Positions 25,965 to 34,592 are shown, counted from the stretch's first letter. The stretch: DNA of 43,354 nucleotides from an uncultured Acetatifactor sp. (GCA_910586435.1 CAJUGT010000002.1:36660-80013); one strand, 5' to 3'. Notes: a model not told the origin generated them from the sequence alone. Numbers and translations are program-made.

Positions 25965-26402
25965 CTATATTACCACACCCTTTTGCAGCATAATATTGGC
26001 ATATAGCGCGCTTTCTCCGGTGGCAATGATGGCATAAGCCTTTTTTGCCTCTTCATAAAAGGCAAATCGCTCCACATGGCCTATGGCTTTCGCTCCCCTT
26101 GGCTCAAAGCGCCGGACTGTCTCTTCATATTTGTCCCAGATGGGAGTTTCCACTTTGTCGCCCGGCACTACCTGCATCAGCTGCACCGGCTGTTCCACAT
26201 AGGTGTCCAGGGGAAATAATTCCAGAATGGCTTCCAGAATTTCCGGCACGCCATGACCGTCCATCCGAATCACAATATGTTCTTTTCCCATGGATTCCGC
26301 AGGAAAATTGCCGTCCGCAATCACAAGTCTGTCCCCATGGCCCATCTCGCATAACACCTTTAACAACTGTGGGGATATTATCTTAGGAATACCTTTTAAC
26401 AT
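25965..26402 (-). CDS. fucU: L-fucose mutarotase (RbsD/FucU family)
   Basis: 145 residues. MLKGIPKIISPQLLKVLCEM is followed by GHGDRLVIADGNFPAES, the FucU form of the conserved His/Asp motif, with IVIRMDGHGVPEILEAIL and the C-terminal YANIMLQKGVV. The enzyme interconverts alpha and beta anomers of L-fucose for the isomerase. It is cytoplasmic. It lies downstream of fucI on the same strand but is separated by a 240-base tandem repeat that ends in its own AGGAGG ribosome site (26407-26412). The length is normal for the family. Confidence 0.93.
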   Translation of the reverse strand: MLKGIPKIISPQLLKVLCEMGHGDRLVIADGNFPAESMGKEHIVIRMDGHGVPEILEAILELFPLDTYVEQPVQLMQVVPGDKVETPIWDKYEETVRRFEPRGAKAIGHVERFAFYEEAKKAYAIIATGESALYANIMLQKGVVI

Positions 26403-26406
26403 ATAT

Positions 26407-26655
26407 GCCTCCTATTTAGAGTCGCTGCGCGACAGCACTAAAGTATAAAGTCCTCTCGGCGCTTTTATTCTGAGAGCATTTTTCATTCGTTTTCACTCAT
26501 GATAAATGCTCTCTTGCGCCTTCGGGACTTTATATTCTATGTCGCTGCCAGGCAGCACTAAAGTATAAAGTCCTCTCGGCGCTTTTCTCTGAGAGCATTT
26601 TTCATTCGTTTTCACTCATGATAAATGCTCTCCTGCGCCTTCGGGACTTTATATT
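26407..26655 (-). repeat. Structured dispersed repeat, copy D: two tandem units between fucI and fucU
   Basis: Two units of 119-120 bases (starting at 26421 and 26541) are almost identical, differing mainly by CTGTCGCGCAG versus CTGCCTGGCAG in the small hairpin and one base in a T run. Each folds as ATAAAGTCC/GGACTTTAT outside, GGCGC/GCGCC, then GAGAGCATTT against AAATGCTCTC. The fucU-proximal unit ends in AAATAGGAGG, the fucU ribosome site. The other begins 6 bases after the fucI stop. The 3' part (TTTAGTGCTGCCTGGCAGCG) is shared with copies A and B, while the stem arms differ but stay complementary. Confidence 0.85.
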
Positions 26656-26660
26656 CCAAT

Positions 26661-28463
26661 TTAACGTATGTTGCGGTACATGGGGCCATAGGCGGCACAG
26701 GCCCTGTAATCCTGTCCTTCTGTGTCCATGCCGAAGGCATTCCATGCGGCCGGACGGAAGATATCTTCTTCCGGAACGTTATGCATACACACAGGAATCC
26801 GCAGCATGGATGCCAAAGTAATCAAATCTGCGCCTATATGTCCGTAACTGATGGCGCCATGATTTGCGCCCCAATGGTTCATGACATCGTATGCAGTCCT
26901 GAAAGGGCCGGTGCCTGTGGTTCTGGGGGCAAACCAGGTGCAGGGCCATGTGTAATCCGTGCGCTTCCAGAGAACATCCGTCACTTCATCAGGCAGCTGT
27001 ACCGTATAGCCTTCACAAATCTGTAATACCGGTCCAAGCCCTTTTACCAGATTCAGACGTATCATAGTCACAGGCATGGCAGAACGGGTGACATACCTGG
27101 AAGAATAGCCGCCGCCTCTGAAATATCCGCTGTCTGCCGCGCACCAGGAAGTAGCGTCCAGACATGCCTTCTGATCCTCCTGGGACATTTCCCAGAAGGG
27201 CTTCATTACACCATTCCCCTGTGAGTCCTTAACCTCCCCACAGGCATCCAGACAGGCAGCGCCGGAATTAATCAGATGCAGGAAACCGCCTGCCTCCTTT
27301 GCCACTCCCTCCAATTCATACCCTGTTGCCTTTTTCACCGCCTCCGGACTCCAATAGGTACGTACATCCGCAAAAATCTGCGCTCTTCCGGTCAGAAGTT
27401 TCATGAACAGCATACCAATACCATTTAAGGTATCGTTTTCCGTGGCCAGCACATATGGCTCCCTTGGGCCATTCCAGTCAAAAGAGGAGTTGAGAATTGC
27501 CTCCGCAAAGTCTCCGTTGGGGTAGAAATCCGTCCACTGCCTCTGGCCCTGGAATCCTGCCGCAATGGCGTTGTGCCCCACCATTTCCTCTTCTCTTCCT
27601 TCCGGCAGATTCTGATTGCCATTCATCAAATCTTCAATGATGCATGCCATTTTTACCACGAACTCCCAATCCTTTTCCTTCTGTTCGTCACTCTTTTTCA
27701 CAAATTCAGGATTCTTGTCAAATCCTTCCCTGCAATTTGCTTTTGTCCAGGCGAGGGCTTTTTCATATTCCTTCAAATCGTAAATGCCCTCGCTCATGCG
27801 GCGAATAATTTCTACCTCATCAACGGATTCCATACGCATCCCAAGATATTCTTCCATAAAATCCGGATCAATGATGGAACCAGCGATTCCCATGGTCACA
27901 GAACCGATCTGCAAATAAGACTTGCCCCGCATGGTGGCCGCCGCCACTGCCGCCCGGCCAAATCGCAGCAGCTTCACTCTGACATCCTCCGGAATATCCG
28001 TGGCATCCGCCTCCTGCACATCATGCCCGTAAATCCCAAAGGCAGGAAGACCCTTCTGCGCATGCGCCGCCAATACCGCCGCAAGATACACTGCTCCTGG
28101 ACGCTCTGTGCCATTAAACCCCCACACTCCCTTTATGGTCATAGGGTCCATGTCCATGGTTTCAGATCCATAACACCAACAGGGCGTGACGGTCAGTGTA
28201 ATGCTCACACCCTCTCTTTGAAATTTGTCCGCACAGGCTGCCGCCTCCGCCACACGTCCTATGGTGGAATCCGCAATGACAACCTTCACCGGTTCCCCGT
28301 TGGAATACCGAATATTTTCCTGAAATAATTTTGCGGCGCTCTCTGCCATATTCATGGTCTGTTCTTCCAGTGATTCTCTGACCTTCAAAGGCCCCCGCCT
28401 GCCGTCAATGGTGGGACGAATGCCAATCACCGGATACGCCCCGATTAACCTGTTCTCTGCCAT
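26661..28463 (-). CDS. fucI: L-fucose isomerase
   Basis: 600 residues, close to the 591 of the E. coli enzyme. N-terminal IGIRPTIDGRRGPLKVRESL, the middle FNGTERPGAVYLAAVLAAHA, and the metal-site regions LATENDTLNGIGMLF (Glu), QIFADVRTYW (Asp) and NHWGANHGAISYGHIG (His) are all present. It converts L-fucose to L-fuculose using Mn2+ and can also act on D-arabinose. It is cytoplasmic. Start ATG 28463 has a strong AGGAGG. No fuculokinase or aldolase is in the window, so later steps are encoded elsewhere. It connects the GH95 and GH29 products to central metabolism. Confidence 0.95.
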   Translation of the reverse strand: MAENRLIGAYPVIGIRPTIDGRRGPLKVRESLEEQTMNMAESAAKLFQENIRYSNGEPVKVVIADSTIGRVAEAAACADKFQREGVSITLTVTPCWCYGSETMDMDPMTIKGVWGFNGTERPGAVYLAAVLAAHAQKGLPAFGIYGHDVQEADATDIPEDVRVKLLRFGRAAVAAATMRGKSYLQIGSVTMGIAGSIIDPDFMEEYLGMRMESVDEVEIIRRMSEGIYDLKEYEKALAWTKANCREGFDKNPEFVKKSDEQKEKDWEFVVKMACIIEDLMNGNQNLPEGREEEMVGHNAIAAGFQGQRQWTDFYPNGDFAEAILNSSFDWNGPREPYVLATENDTLNGIGMLFMKLLTGRAQIFADVRTYWSPEAVKKATGYELEGVAKEAGGFLHLINSGAACLDACGEVKDSQGNGVMKPFWEMSQEDQKACLDATSWCAADSGYFRGGGYSSRYVTRSAMPVTMIRLNLVKGLGPVLQICEGYTVQLPDEVTDVLWKRTDYTWPCTWFAPRTTGTGPFRTAYDVMNHWGANHGAISYGHIGADLITLASMLRIPVCMHNVPEEDIFRPAAWNAFGMDTEGQDYRACAAYGPMYRNIR

Positions 28464-28495
28464 GCCCTGTACCTCCTGTGAAAATGATGCCTGTT

Positions 28496-28518
28496 GGCCA
28501 CTGCACAGTCAAGTGGCC
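28496..28518. promoter_or_regulatory. Possible operator hairpin in the fucI leader
   Basis: A perfect 7-bp inverted repeat, GGCCACT (28496-28502) and AGTGGCC (28512-28518), lies between the fucI promoter and its ribosome site. It could be a repressor site or a leader hairpin. Confidence 0.4.
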
Positions 28519-28553
28519 CAAAACAATATATGATTACCAAAAAACTCAAATTT

Positions 28554-28582
28554 ATCATATCCTTTTTCCACAGAAAATACAA
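28554..28582 (-). promoter_or_regulatory. Promoter of fucI
   Basis: On the minus strand, TTGTAT (28577-28582) and TATGAT (28554-28559) have a 17-base spacer. The start would lie about 28547, giving an 80-base leader that contains an inverted repeat. Confidence 0.6.
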
Positions 28583-28626
28583 TGACTGTTTTTGCTTTTT
28601 CCCATTGCGCCGGCCATGGGCTTGAA

Positions 28627-29988
28627 TTAACAACTGTTTTTTGCAAAATACTGATCTATTTCCTTTTTTATGGTCTGGGGCGGAAGGGATTTGGACAAAT
28701 ATCCCTCCGGTCTCAGAGCAATGACCTTTTTTACGCTTTCCTTATCAACCCTGCTGGTCAGGAAAATAACAGGAATGTCTATAAGCTCCTTCTCGGCTCG
28801 AATCATTTCCAACACCTGCCTTCCGTCACAGACAGGCATCGAATAATCCAACAACACCAGGTTGGGCTTGTCAAGAGTAATACCCCTGAAGGCAGACAGC
28901 CCTGATTTCGCCGTTATCACTTCATAGTCTTCACCCAGCAGCGCCCGCATTGTCTGCAATACAAAATCGGAGTCATCCACCACCAATAACTTTTTCTTCT
29001 GTTTTTTTGCCATCTTCTCCGCCATGTTTTGATTCAGATATTTCTCCACCTCTGTCATGGCATTTTCCGTAATGATTGAGACGCCGCCCTCACTTTGAAG
29101 CGTACCGGCCGATGTGACACAGAACGCGAAATATCCCTTGCCGGTGTCAAACAAAAGACTGAACTGAGGACTTTGCTTTTCAAATACCTTTTGAAACTGT
29201 TCATAGGTCAGAAGCTGCTCTTCTTTTTTCTCAAATTGCTCCGAACAGGGGAATTGCCTTTTCACCCGTCCCACCAGCTGCTTTGCCACATATCTGACCA
29301 CATTCATCAGCATAACGCTCACCGCTTCGGACTTGCTTTCCATCACACTGCCTATGGTGCTGATAATCAGCTGTTCCTCAAAAATCAAAAAGAATTCCAG
29401 TTTTTTCTTCTCCCTGTCTTCATAAATCAGACGATAATATATTCCATCCCCAAATCTCTCCCCGCCGTAGCAATCGCTGATTAATCGTGAGTCCAATTGA
29501 AACATATTGTATAACAGGCTGGCAATTGTTTGGCTCATCATGGCCTGTTCTTCTTCCGGAAGAAGCTTTTCCCACTGTTTTACAACATCTCCGCTCACAA
29601 TCATATGATCCTCTATCAATGTATGTCCCACCAGCCAGCCTGCGCATACACTGAAGAAATGATAAACCGCGTTTTCCGAATAGTTTGTCCTGTCCAGCTC
29701 CCTTTCCAATGCCGGAAGTGTCCTGTCCCGAAAATTGGTATGAATCCTCCTGTGAGTTTCAAGCCCTTCATAGTGAATGGATGCCATATACTCTTCCTCG
29801 TCTCTAAAATGCTGAAAGGTATGCTCCTTGAAATACTTTACCGCCTCTCTGCACGCCCAATGACTTTTTTCCTCCTGATGTCCAAATTGAAACAGCTTAT
29901 TAAGAATAACAAATAATTTTTGATGCTGTCTGTCAATTCTGTCCACCCCTATGTTATACCTCTTGTTCCAAACCAGACAATTTCCCAT
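28627..29988 (-). CDS. Bacteriohemerythrin fused to a response-regulator receiver domain
   Basis: 453 residues. The hemerythrin domain (1-135) keeps all seven di-iron ligands in order: His22 (IDRQHQKLF), His60 and Glu64 (HFRDEEEYM), His79 and His83 (HRRIHTNF), His122 and Asp127 (HTLIEDH). A middle region (about 140-330) is alpha/beta and vaguely CheX/CheC-like (SVMESKSEAVSVMLMNVVRY), which is only a suggestion. The receiver domain (about 335-450) has LLVVDDSDF, the phospho-acceptor Asp in VLLDYSMPVCDG, and YLSKSLPP with the conserved Lys. It is a cytoplasmic protein that probably reports oxygen, NO or redox state to a phosphorelay. No kinase gene is adjacent. SD AAGGAG, own promoter. Confidence 0.85.
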   Translation of the reverse strand: MGNCLVWNKRYNIGVDRIDRQHQKLFVILNKLFQFGHQEEKSHWACREAVKYFKEHTFQHFRDEEEYMASIHYEGLETHRRIHTNFRDRTLPALERELDRTNYSENAVYHFFSVCAGWLVGHTLIEDHMIVSGDVVKQWEKLLPEEEQAMMSQTIASLLYNMFQLDSRLISDCYGGERFGDGIYYRLIYEDREKKKLEFFLIFEEQLIISTIGSVMESKSEAVSVMLMNVVRYVAKQLVGRVKRQFPCSEQFEKKEEQLLTYEQFQKVFEKQSPQFSLLFDTGKGYFAFCVTSAGTLQSEGGVSIITENAMTEVEKYLNQNMAEKMAKKQKKKLLVVDDSDFVLQTMRALLGEDYEVITAKSGLSAFRGITLDKPNLVLLDYSMPVCDGRQVLEMIRAEKELIDIPVIFLTSRVDKESVKKVIALRPEGYLSKSLPPQTIKKEIDQYFAKNSC

Positions 29989-30025
29989 ATCTTTGTCTCC
30001 TTATATTTCTATTGTTTTATTTCAG

Positions 30026-30054
30026 ACAATACTCTTTCTTGTTATCTTATTCAA
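30026..30054 (-). promoter_or_regulatory. Promoter of the hemerythrin-receiver gene
   Basis: TTGAAT (30049-30054) and TATTGT (30026-30031) on the minus strand are separated by 17 bases, about 40 bases before the ATG. Confidence 0.5.
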
Positions 30055-30144
30055 ATCCTGTAAAAATTCCCCATAATATCTCTTTTTTTTACATTTTTTA
30101 CAATTTCTTCCATGATTATCCAATACAAAGACAGCTGAATCACG

Positions 30145-30174
30145 AAACGGCATAGCCCGCAGGCCATGCCGTTT
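30145..30174. terminator. Hairpin after the RtcB-like gene
   Basis: AAACGGCAT (30145-30153) pairs with ATGCCGTTT (30166-30174). Neither side has a clear U run, so termination is uncertain. Confidence 0.45.
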
Positions 30175-30207
30175 CCATTAACATTTCCATTAAATTTCTG
30201 CTTTTAC

Positions 30208-31317
30208 TTATCTCTTGCTTCCTGCCTTAAAATTGTAGACGGGCTTTAATATGTCTGTCACTTCAACGGTATCTTTGATTCGCTCCGCAATCTCCCCTAT
30301 GGAACGATAGGCAAAGGGCGCTTCATCCAGAGTGTCCGGCCCTATACAGCTGCTGTATATACCTTTCATTTCCTTTTTGTACTCCGATACCGTATGTTGA
30401 TTCTTCACATCTTCACGCTTCCATTTCCTGCCGGAGCCATGGGGCGCCGAATAATTCCATTCCGCATTGCCCTTTCCAATCCCCAAAATGATTCCGTCTT
30501 TCATATTGATTGGAATGATTACTTTTTCCTCCTTACGGGCAGAAACAGAACCCTTTCGGAGTATCCCCCAATCGTCCAGATAATTATGTGCCGCCGAAAA
30601 CTGCTCAACCACTTTCCACTTCATACCTTTTGCTATTTCCCTGACCATAATCTGCCTGTTCAATTCCGCATAACTCTGGATAATCCGCACATCGTTTAAG
30701 TATGCTTCCTTGTGTTCATTTTCCAGATAACTCAGAAAATAAGGAATCTCTTTTCCCTGCTCTTTCAGTTGGCCGGCGGCAAGTTTCGTGTAATATTCCG
30801 CCACTTCCTCCCCTAAATGCCGGCTCCCCGAATGAATCACCAGATACAGGCTTCCGTCGCTTCCTTTGTCCAACTCTATAAAATGATTTCCGCTCCCCAG
30901 CGTACCCAGGCTTCTCTCCGCTTTGTTCCTGTTCACATGCGCAACGCAATTTAGGGCTTCAAACGAGAATTCCTCCGCCATATTATGAGCGTCCTTCCGT
31001 ATGGCAAATCCTGACGGCACATTTTCACGAATGATTCTATCCAGCTTTTGATACTCCACATTTGATTTGTTTAATTTCGCGCAAGTCATTCCACACCCTA
31101 TGTCCACACCCAAAAGCTGCGGAATCACTTTATCCGTCACCGTCATGGACAAGCCGATGGGAGCAACTTTTCCAGGATGAATGTCGGGCATCATACGGAT
31201 TGCGCTTCCTTTCGCGACTTCATTATCACATATCATTTTCACCTGCGCCTCCGCATAAGGTTCCATATCATCCGTAAACACCTTTGCTTCGGCATACATA
31301 CCTTTTACAATCTTCAT
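30208..31317 (-). CDS. RtcB-family RNA ligase (short RtcB2-like form)
   Basis: 369 residues. MPDIHPGKVAPIGLSMTV, GVDIGCGMTCAKL, GTLGSGNHFIELDKG, HSGSRHLGEEVAEYY and the nucleotidylated-His region YSAPHGSGRKWKR are all present. The family uses GTP and Mn2+ to join a 3'-phosphate or 2',3'-cyclic phosphate to a 5'-OH in RNA. Many bacteria carry such short forms as RNA repair enzymes. It follows the GH29 gene by 28 bases and is probably cotranscribed, an odd partner with no obvious functional link. No archease or RtcR gene is nearby. Confidence 0.9.
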   Translation of the reverse strand: MKIVKGMYAEAKVFTDDMEPYAEAQVKMICDNEVAKGSAIRMMPDIHPGKVAPIGLSMTVTDKVIPQLLGVDIGCGMTCAKLNKSNVEYQKLDRIIRENVPSGFAIRKDAHNMAEEFSFEALNCVAHVNRNKAERSLGTLGSGNHFIELDKGSDGSLYLVIHSGSRHLGEEVAEYYTKLAAGQLKEQGKEIPYFLSYLENEHKEAYLNDVRIIQSYAELNRQIMVREIAKGMKWKVVEQFSAAHNYLDDWGILRKGSVSARKEEKVIIPINMKDGIILGIGKGNAEWNYSAPHGSGRKWKREDVKNQHTVSEYKKEMKGIYSSCIGPDTLDEAPFAYRSIGEIAERIKDTVEVTDILKPVYNFKAGSKR

Positions 31318-31345
31318 ATGACTTCTTTTCCCTTACAATGCCCCT

Positions 31346-32818
31346 CTAATCCACCTTTATCTTAAAAACAACAGGTGTCCTGCTCCTTGTCCTGCTCTTG
31401 ATAAGCAAGCCACCTTCATCCCTGCTCCATTCAGGTCTTTCCTTTTCTCCCAGCACCTGAATATCTCTGATAATCCCATGAAAATTCGCCTGTCTGGATG
31501 CGTCCTGATTGCCTAAAGATGAAATGTAATATTCTCCTGTATCGCTGCACTTTAGCGCAATTGCGTACAGATATCCACCTGCTGTTGTAAAACGAAAGTC
31601 CTTGGATGTAAAGTTCTTTTTAATGCCGTCGGAAAACTGTCCCTCCACAATACGAGTAGGTCCCTCCCCGTATTTTCTCCAAACTTTCGTTCCATATATT
31701 GCTTCCCCGTTTACCCCAAGCCATTCCCCTATCTGAAGCAGCACTGACCTGTCTTCATCGGAAATGGTGCCATCCGACTTTGGACCAACGTTGAGAAGCA
31801 GACAACCATTTTTACTGACAATATCCACCAAATCACAGATAATATCTTCCGCCGGGCGAAATTGATTTCTCTCCGTATAACACCAGGAGTTCAGGGCAAT
31901 TGCCGTGTCCGTCTGCCAGAAATACGGCTTCACATCCGCAAACTGTCCCCTTTCCACATCAGGCACTGCGGTTCCAAACTGGAAAGCGTCATGCTTGTAA
32001 TTGATAACCACTTCTACGCCCCATTCCGCCGCTCTGTTATAGTAATAAGCCGCCAGCTTTTTCAGGTAAGGTTTGCAGGCACTGTGCTGAATCCACCAGT
32101 CAAAATAAAGTACCTTGGGACGATATTTGTCAATAATTTCGCAAGTGCGAACCAGCCAGTCCTGCAAATACTCTTCCGTGGGCTCCGGCTTGCTGAAAAT
32201 ATCCGAATGATCCGGCTCCGGCATGGCAGGCCAATAGAAATCCCCCCTCTGCATGGGTTCTCTGATGTCACTGTCAAATTCCTTTCCATGTCCCATAAAA
32301 AACCAATGTTCCACCCGATGGGAGGAAGCGCCAATCCGCATCCCCTTCTTCTGACAGCTTTCTTTCAATTCTCCCAGCACATCTCTTTTGGGCCCCATCT
32401 CATAGGCATTCCAGGGAGATATATCGCTTTTGTACATCTGAAACCCGTCGTGATGCTCCGCCACCGGCACAACATACCTTGCTCCGGCCCTCTGAAACAG
32501 CTCTGCCCATTCATCCGCGCTGAATTTCTCTCCCCGAAACATTGGAATAAAATCTTTATACCCAAATTCACTTTGCCTGCCGTAAGTCTTAATGTGGTGT
32601 TCATACTCAGGGGAACCCTGGATATACATATTCCGTGAATACCACTCACTCCCAAAAGCAGGGACGCTGTAAATTCCCCAATGAATAAAAATTCCGAATT
32701 TGGCTTCTTTATACCACCGTGGAGTCTCATAGGCAGACAAAGATTCCCAGGTTGGCTTAAAAGGACCTCTCGCAATCACGTCCTCTATTGTATTCAGATA
32801 ATTTTCTAACTGATACAT
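31346..32818 (-). CDS. GH29 alpha-L-fucosidase
   Basis: 490 residues, no signal peptide. WYKEAKFGIFIHWGIYSVPA, AEHHDGFQMYKS and KRDVLGELKESCQKKGMRIG mark the TIM barrel. The nucleophile is Asp240 in VLYFDWW. NGCLLLNVGPKSDGTI and the C-terminal beta-sandwich follow. GH29 enzymes hydrolyse terminal alpha-L-fucose with retention. A cytoplasmic location fits trimming of imported fucosylated oligosaccharides, giving substrate for FucU/FucI encoded downstream. Substrate linkage cannot be read from the sequence. Ribosome site: a run of G's 10 bases before the ATG. Confidence 0.93.
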   Translation of the reverse strand: MYQLENYLNTIEDVIARGPFKPTWESLSAYETPRWYKEAKFGIFIHWGIYSVPAFGSEWYSRNMYIQGSPEYEHHIKTYGRQSEFGYKDFIPMFRGEKFSADEWAELFQRAGARYVVPVAEHHDGFQMYKSDISPWNAYEMGPKRDVLGELKESCQKKGMRIGASSHRVEHWFFMGHGKEFDSDIREPMQRGDFYWPAMPEPDHSDIFSKPEPTEEYLQDWLVRTCEIIDKYRPKVLYFDWWIQHSACKPYLKKLAAYYYNRAAEWGVEVVINYKHDAFQFGTAVPDVERGQFADVKPYFWQTDTAIALNSWCYTERNQFRPAEDIICDLVDIVSKNGCLLLNVGPKSDGTISDEDRSVLLQIGEWLGVNGEAIYGTKVWRKYGEGPTRIVEGQFSDGIKKNFTSKDFRFTTAGGYLYAIALKCSDTGEYYISSLGNQDASRQANFHGIIRDIQVLGEKERPEWSRDEGGLLIKSRTRSRTPVVFKIKVD

Positions 32819-32860
32819 AATAAAATTTCCCCCTGTGTTCAGAGTATTGTAAAACCAGAC

Positions 32861-33298
32861 TTACAGATTCTTCGCGAAACAAATAATTCTATTCGCTTCT
32901 TTAAATCCCATCTTCAGGTGAAACCTCAGACTGTCTTCGTTCTCCAGCTCACAATCACTGGCAAATTCCGTACATCCCTGCTCCTTCGCCCATTTCTCAC
33001 AGGCCAGCAGCATATCTTTTGCCAGTCCCCTTCTTCTATATTCTTCAACGACAAAAATCCCTTCCAGATATCCCACTGGACTTGTATCTGTCCCCTCTAC
33101 ATAATCATGCCTGACTCCGCATTGGGCAAAGCCAACCGCTCCCCCATCCAGCACTGCGAGAAAAACCACACCGTTTTCTGAGTTTATGTAATTGCGAAAT
33201 TCTTCCGTCAGTTCTTCTATGGAATTGTCCTCCCACATTTGTATTGCCAGATTCGCAACTGTTTCCGCCTCTTCCATCGCCGCTTCTTTTAGTATCAT
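32861..33298 (-). CDS. GNAT acetyltransferase, aminoglycoside 6'-N-acetyltransferase-like
   Basis: 145 residues, one GNAT domain. YVEGTDTSPVGYLEGIFVVE and EYRRRGLAKDMLLACEKWAK form the acetyl-CoA site (Arg-Arg-Arg-Gly-Leu-Ala), and CTEFASDCELENEDSLRFHL with GFKEANRIICFAK closes the domain. This combination is typical of chromosomal AAC(6')-I enzymes, which acetylate the 6'-amino group of aminoglycosides. Whether this one confers resistance is not known; related proteins may have other amine substrates. AAAGGAG eight bases before ATG. It lies 42 bases upstream of GH29 on the same strand. Confidence 0.8.
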   Translation of the reverse strand: MILKEAAMEEAETVANLAIQMWEDNSIEELTEEFRNYINSENGVVFLAVLDGGAVGFAQCGVRHDYVEGTDTSPVGYLEGIFVVEEYRRRGLAKDMLLACEKWAKEQGCTEFASDCELENEDSLRFHLKMGFKEANRIICFAKNL

Positions 33299-33378
33299 TT
33301 TAATGCTCCTTTATTCTTTCCCTTAAGCGGGTATTTTTCCGTCCCGCCTTCCCGGCAGTGCTTTTCTGTACTTCACAG

Positions 33379-33513
33379 TCAGGCTCCCTGGGCGGTTCTT
33401 TTCCGGGCTATGCTCTCGGATTTCTCCCTTTTGGAGTGATTGTATTTTTTTAATTCCCTGTGAATTTCCTCCACATCCTGTTCACTGACATTTTCTATGA
33501 TTCTGAATTGCAC
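33379..33513 (-). pseudogene. N-terminal fragment of a GNAT acetyltransferase
   Basis: About 44 codons from GTG 33513, which has GGAGG nine bases upstream. The sequence QFRIIENVSEQDVEEIHREL with KKYNHSKRE resembles the first strand and helix of GNAT enzymes, then turns into an unrelated Arg/Lys-rich end and stops. The frame is also open to a TTG at 33573 inside the preceding gene. A truncated gene is the best reading. Confidence 0.45.
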
Positions 33514-33554
33514 TAATATTTTCCTCCATAGGGATTCACTGCCCTTACCTTCTG

Positions 33555-34109
33555 TTATAATTTTACACGCCAATAGCCTTTGCTGTCCCGATCTAAAAGC
33601 TGTTCGCCAATCATATCACGCCGAATCGTACAGAAATCATCATGGAAATCCGCAATGATGATATTGACTTCCCGCTCGGTATAAACATGGTCATATTCAA
33701 AGGCCTGAGCAATGACTTCCAGAACGATACGCTCTTTTTTGCGTTGGGCAGGGATGGATTTCAGCTTGCCATATTCAAAAAACGCATCAATCACTTTTTG
33801 ACGATATTCAGCGTCACGCTGCGCTTGCAGCCGGGCCTCGTCAGATTCCTCTTGCAAAATATCCAAAATACTTGTCCTGAAAACATCTTTTTTGAGCGAA
33901 TACATCATGTAATACTGGCTCTTGTAGGATGTAACCGCGCCGGCATCTGCCAGCTTTTTCAGGTGGAAAGACACCGTAGGCGCCGTAATTCCCAGTCTTT
34001 CAGCCAACCTCTCAACATACATATCTTCGATTGCCAGCGACTTCAAAATCTGCAATCGAGATTTGTCTGACAAACACTTAAATAGACGAATTGCCTCTGA
34101 TTCTGTCAT
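33555..34109 (-). CDS. ArsR-type regulator with C-terminal DUF2087 domain
   Basis: 184 residues from ATG 34109, which overlaps the upstream stop as ATGA and has GGAGG before it; the open frame from 34124 adds five unsupported codons. The winged helix (about 5-80) reads LFKCLSDKSRLQILKSLAIE and RLGITAPTVSFHLKKLADAG. The C-terminal part (about 105-184) has VLEVIAQAFEYDHVYTEREV and YWRVKL, a DUF2087-like domain common in such regulators. No metal-binding Cys cluster of classical ArsR is visible. It is translated together with the small protein encoded upstream and probably regulates their own promoter at 34714-34742. Confidence 0.85.
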   Translation of the reverse strand: MTESEAIRLFKCLSDKSRLQILKSLAIEDMYVERLAERLGITAPTVSFHLKKLADAGAVTSYKSQYYMMYSLKKDVFRTSILDILQEESDEARLQAQRDAEYRQKVIDAFFEYGKLKSIPAQRKKERIVLEVIAQAFEYDHVYTEREVNIIIADFHDDFCTIRRDMIGEQLLDRDSKGYWRVKL

Positions 34110-34477
34110 TCTGCTCCCTCCCAAATCTTCGCAAAGTTTTCCTTAATATTATTGATTGTATTGAGCTTAATTTCCTCAATCTGCATCTTGACCGCATCAT
34201 TATGTTGTTTGGCTTTGTCGTAGGCAATTGCCCAGTTTGATGGAATTTGCTCCGTTTTCTGAACAAAGAAGCTGCGCAGAGCATTGGGATCTCCCTTACA
34301 ATTTTTAACCGCAGCGGCCAGGACCGTTCGGAAAATCTCATGGACATTGACCTTCACCTTTTCAAAGGAGGCCTCATCCGAGCGTTCATCGGCAATTAAT
34401 TCTTTGCCGCGCTGCTCACACATGGCAATCTGTTCCTCAAAATAACAATTCAATTTGGTCACTTTCTGTTCAATCAT
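34106..34477 (-). CDS. Uncharacterised helical protein, 123 residues
   Basis: I do not recognise a family. It is almost entirely alpha-helical with charged heptad-like stretches (QKVTKLNCYFEEQIAMCEQR, FEKVKVNVHEIFRTVLAAAV, MQIEEIKLNTINNIKENFAK), no signal peptide and no membrane span. Its stop overlaps the regulator's start (ATGA), so the two are coupled. Such a small helical partner could bind the regulator, but that is only inference. Confidence 0.7.
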   Translation of the reverse strand: MIEQKVTKLNCYFEEQIAMCEQRGKELIADERSDEASFEKVKVNVHEIFRTVLAAAVKNCKGDPNALRSFFVQKTEQIPSNWAIAYDKAKQHNDAVKMQIEEIKLNTINNIKENFAKIWEGAE

Positions 34478-34592
34478 ACAATACCCTCACTTTTTTTCAT
34501 CCCGCAAAATCAATATGGTCAGATTCCTTATTTTCACCGCCGGCCATATTTTTCGCGCCCACTGTCATAGGAAATGCTCCCGCCATCTTTTC

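Noticed and set aside
26413..26655. Possible CRISPR array
   Set aside because: There are only two long units with no short repeat/spacer pattern and no cas genes. The units are nearly identical over their whole length.
33514..33573. TTG-started 64-codon gene overlapping the ArsR gene
   Set aside because: The extra N-terminal codons overlap the regulator gene's end, and only the part after GTG 33513 looks like a GNAT start with a ribosome site.
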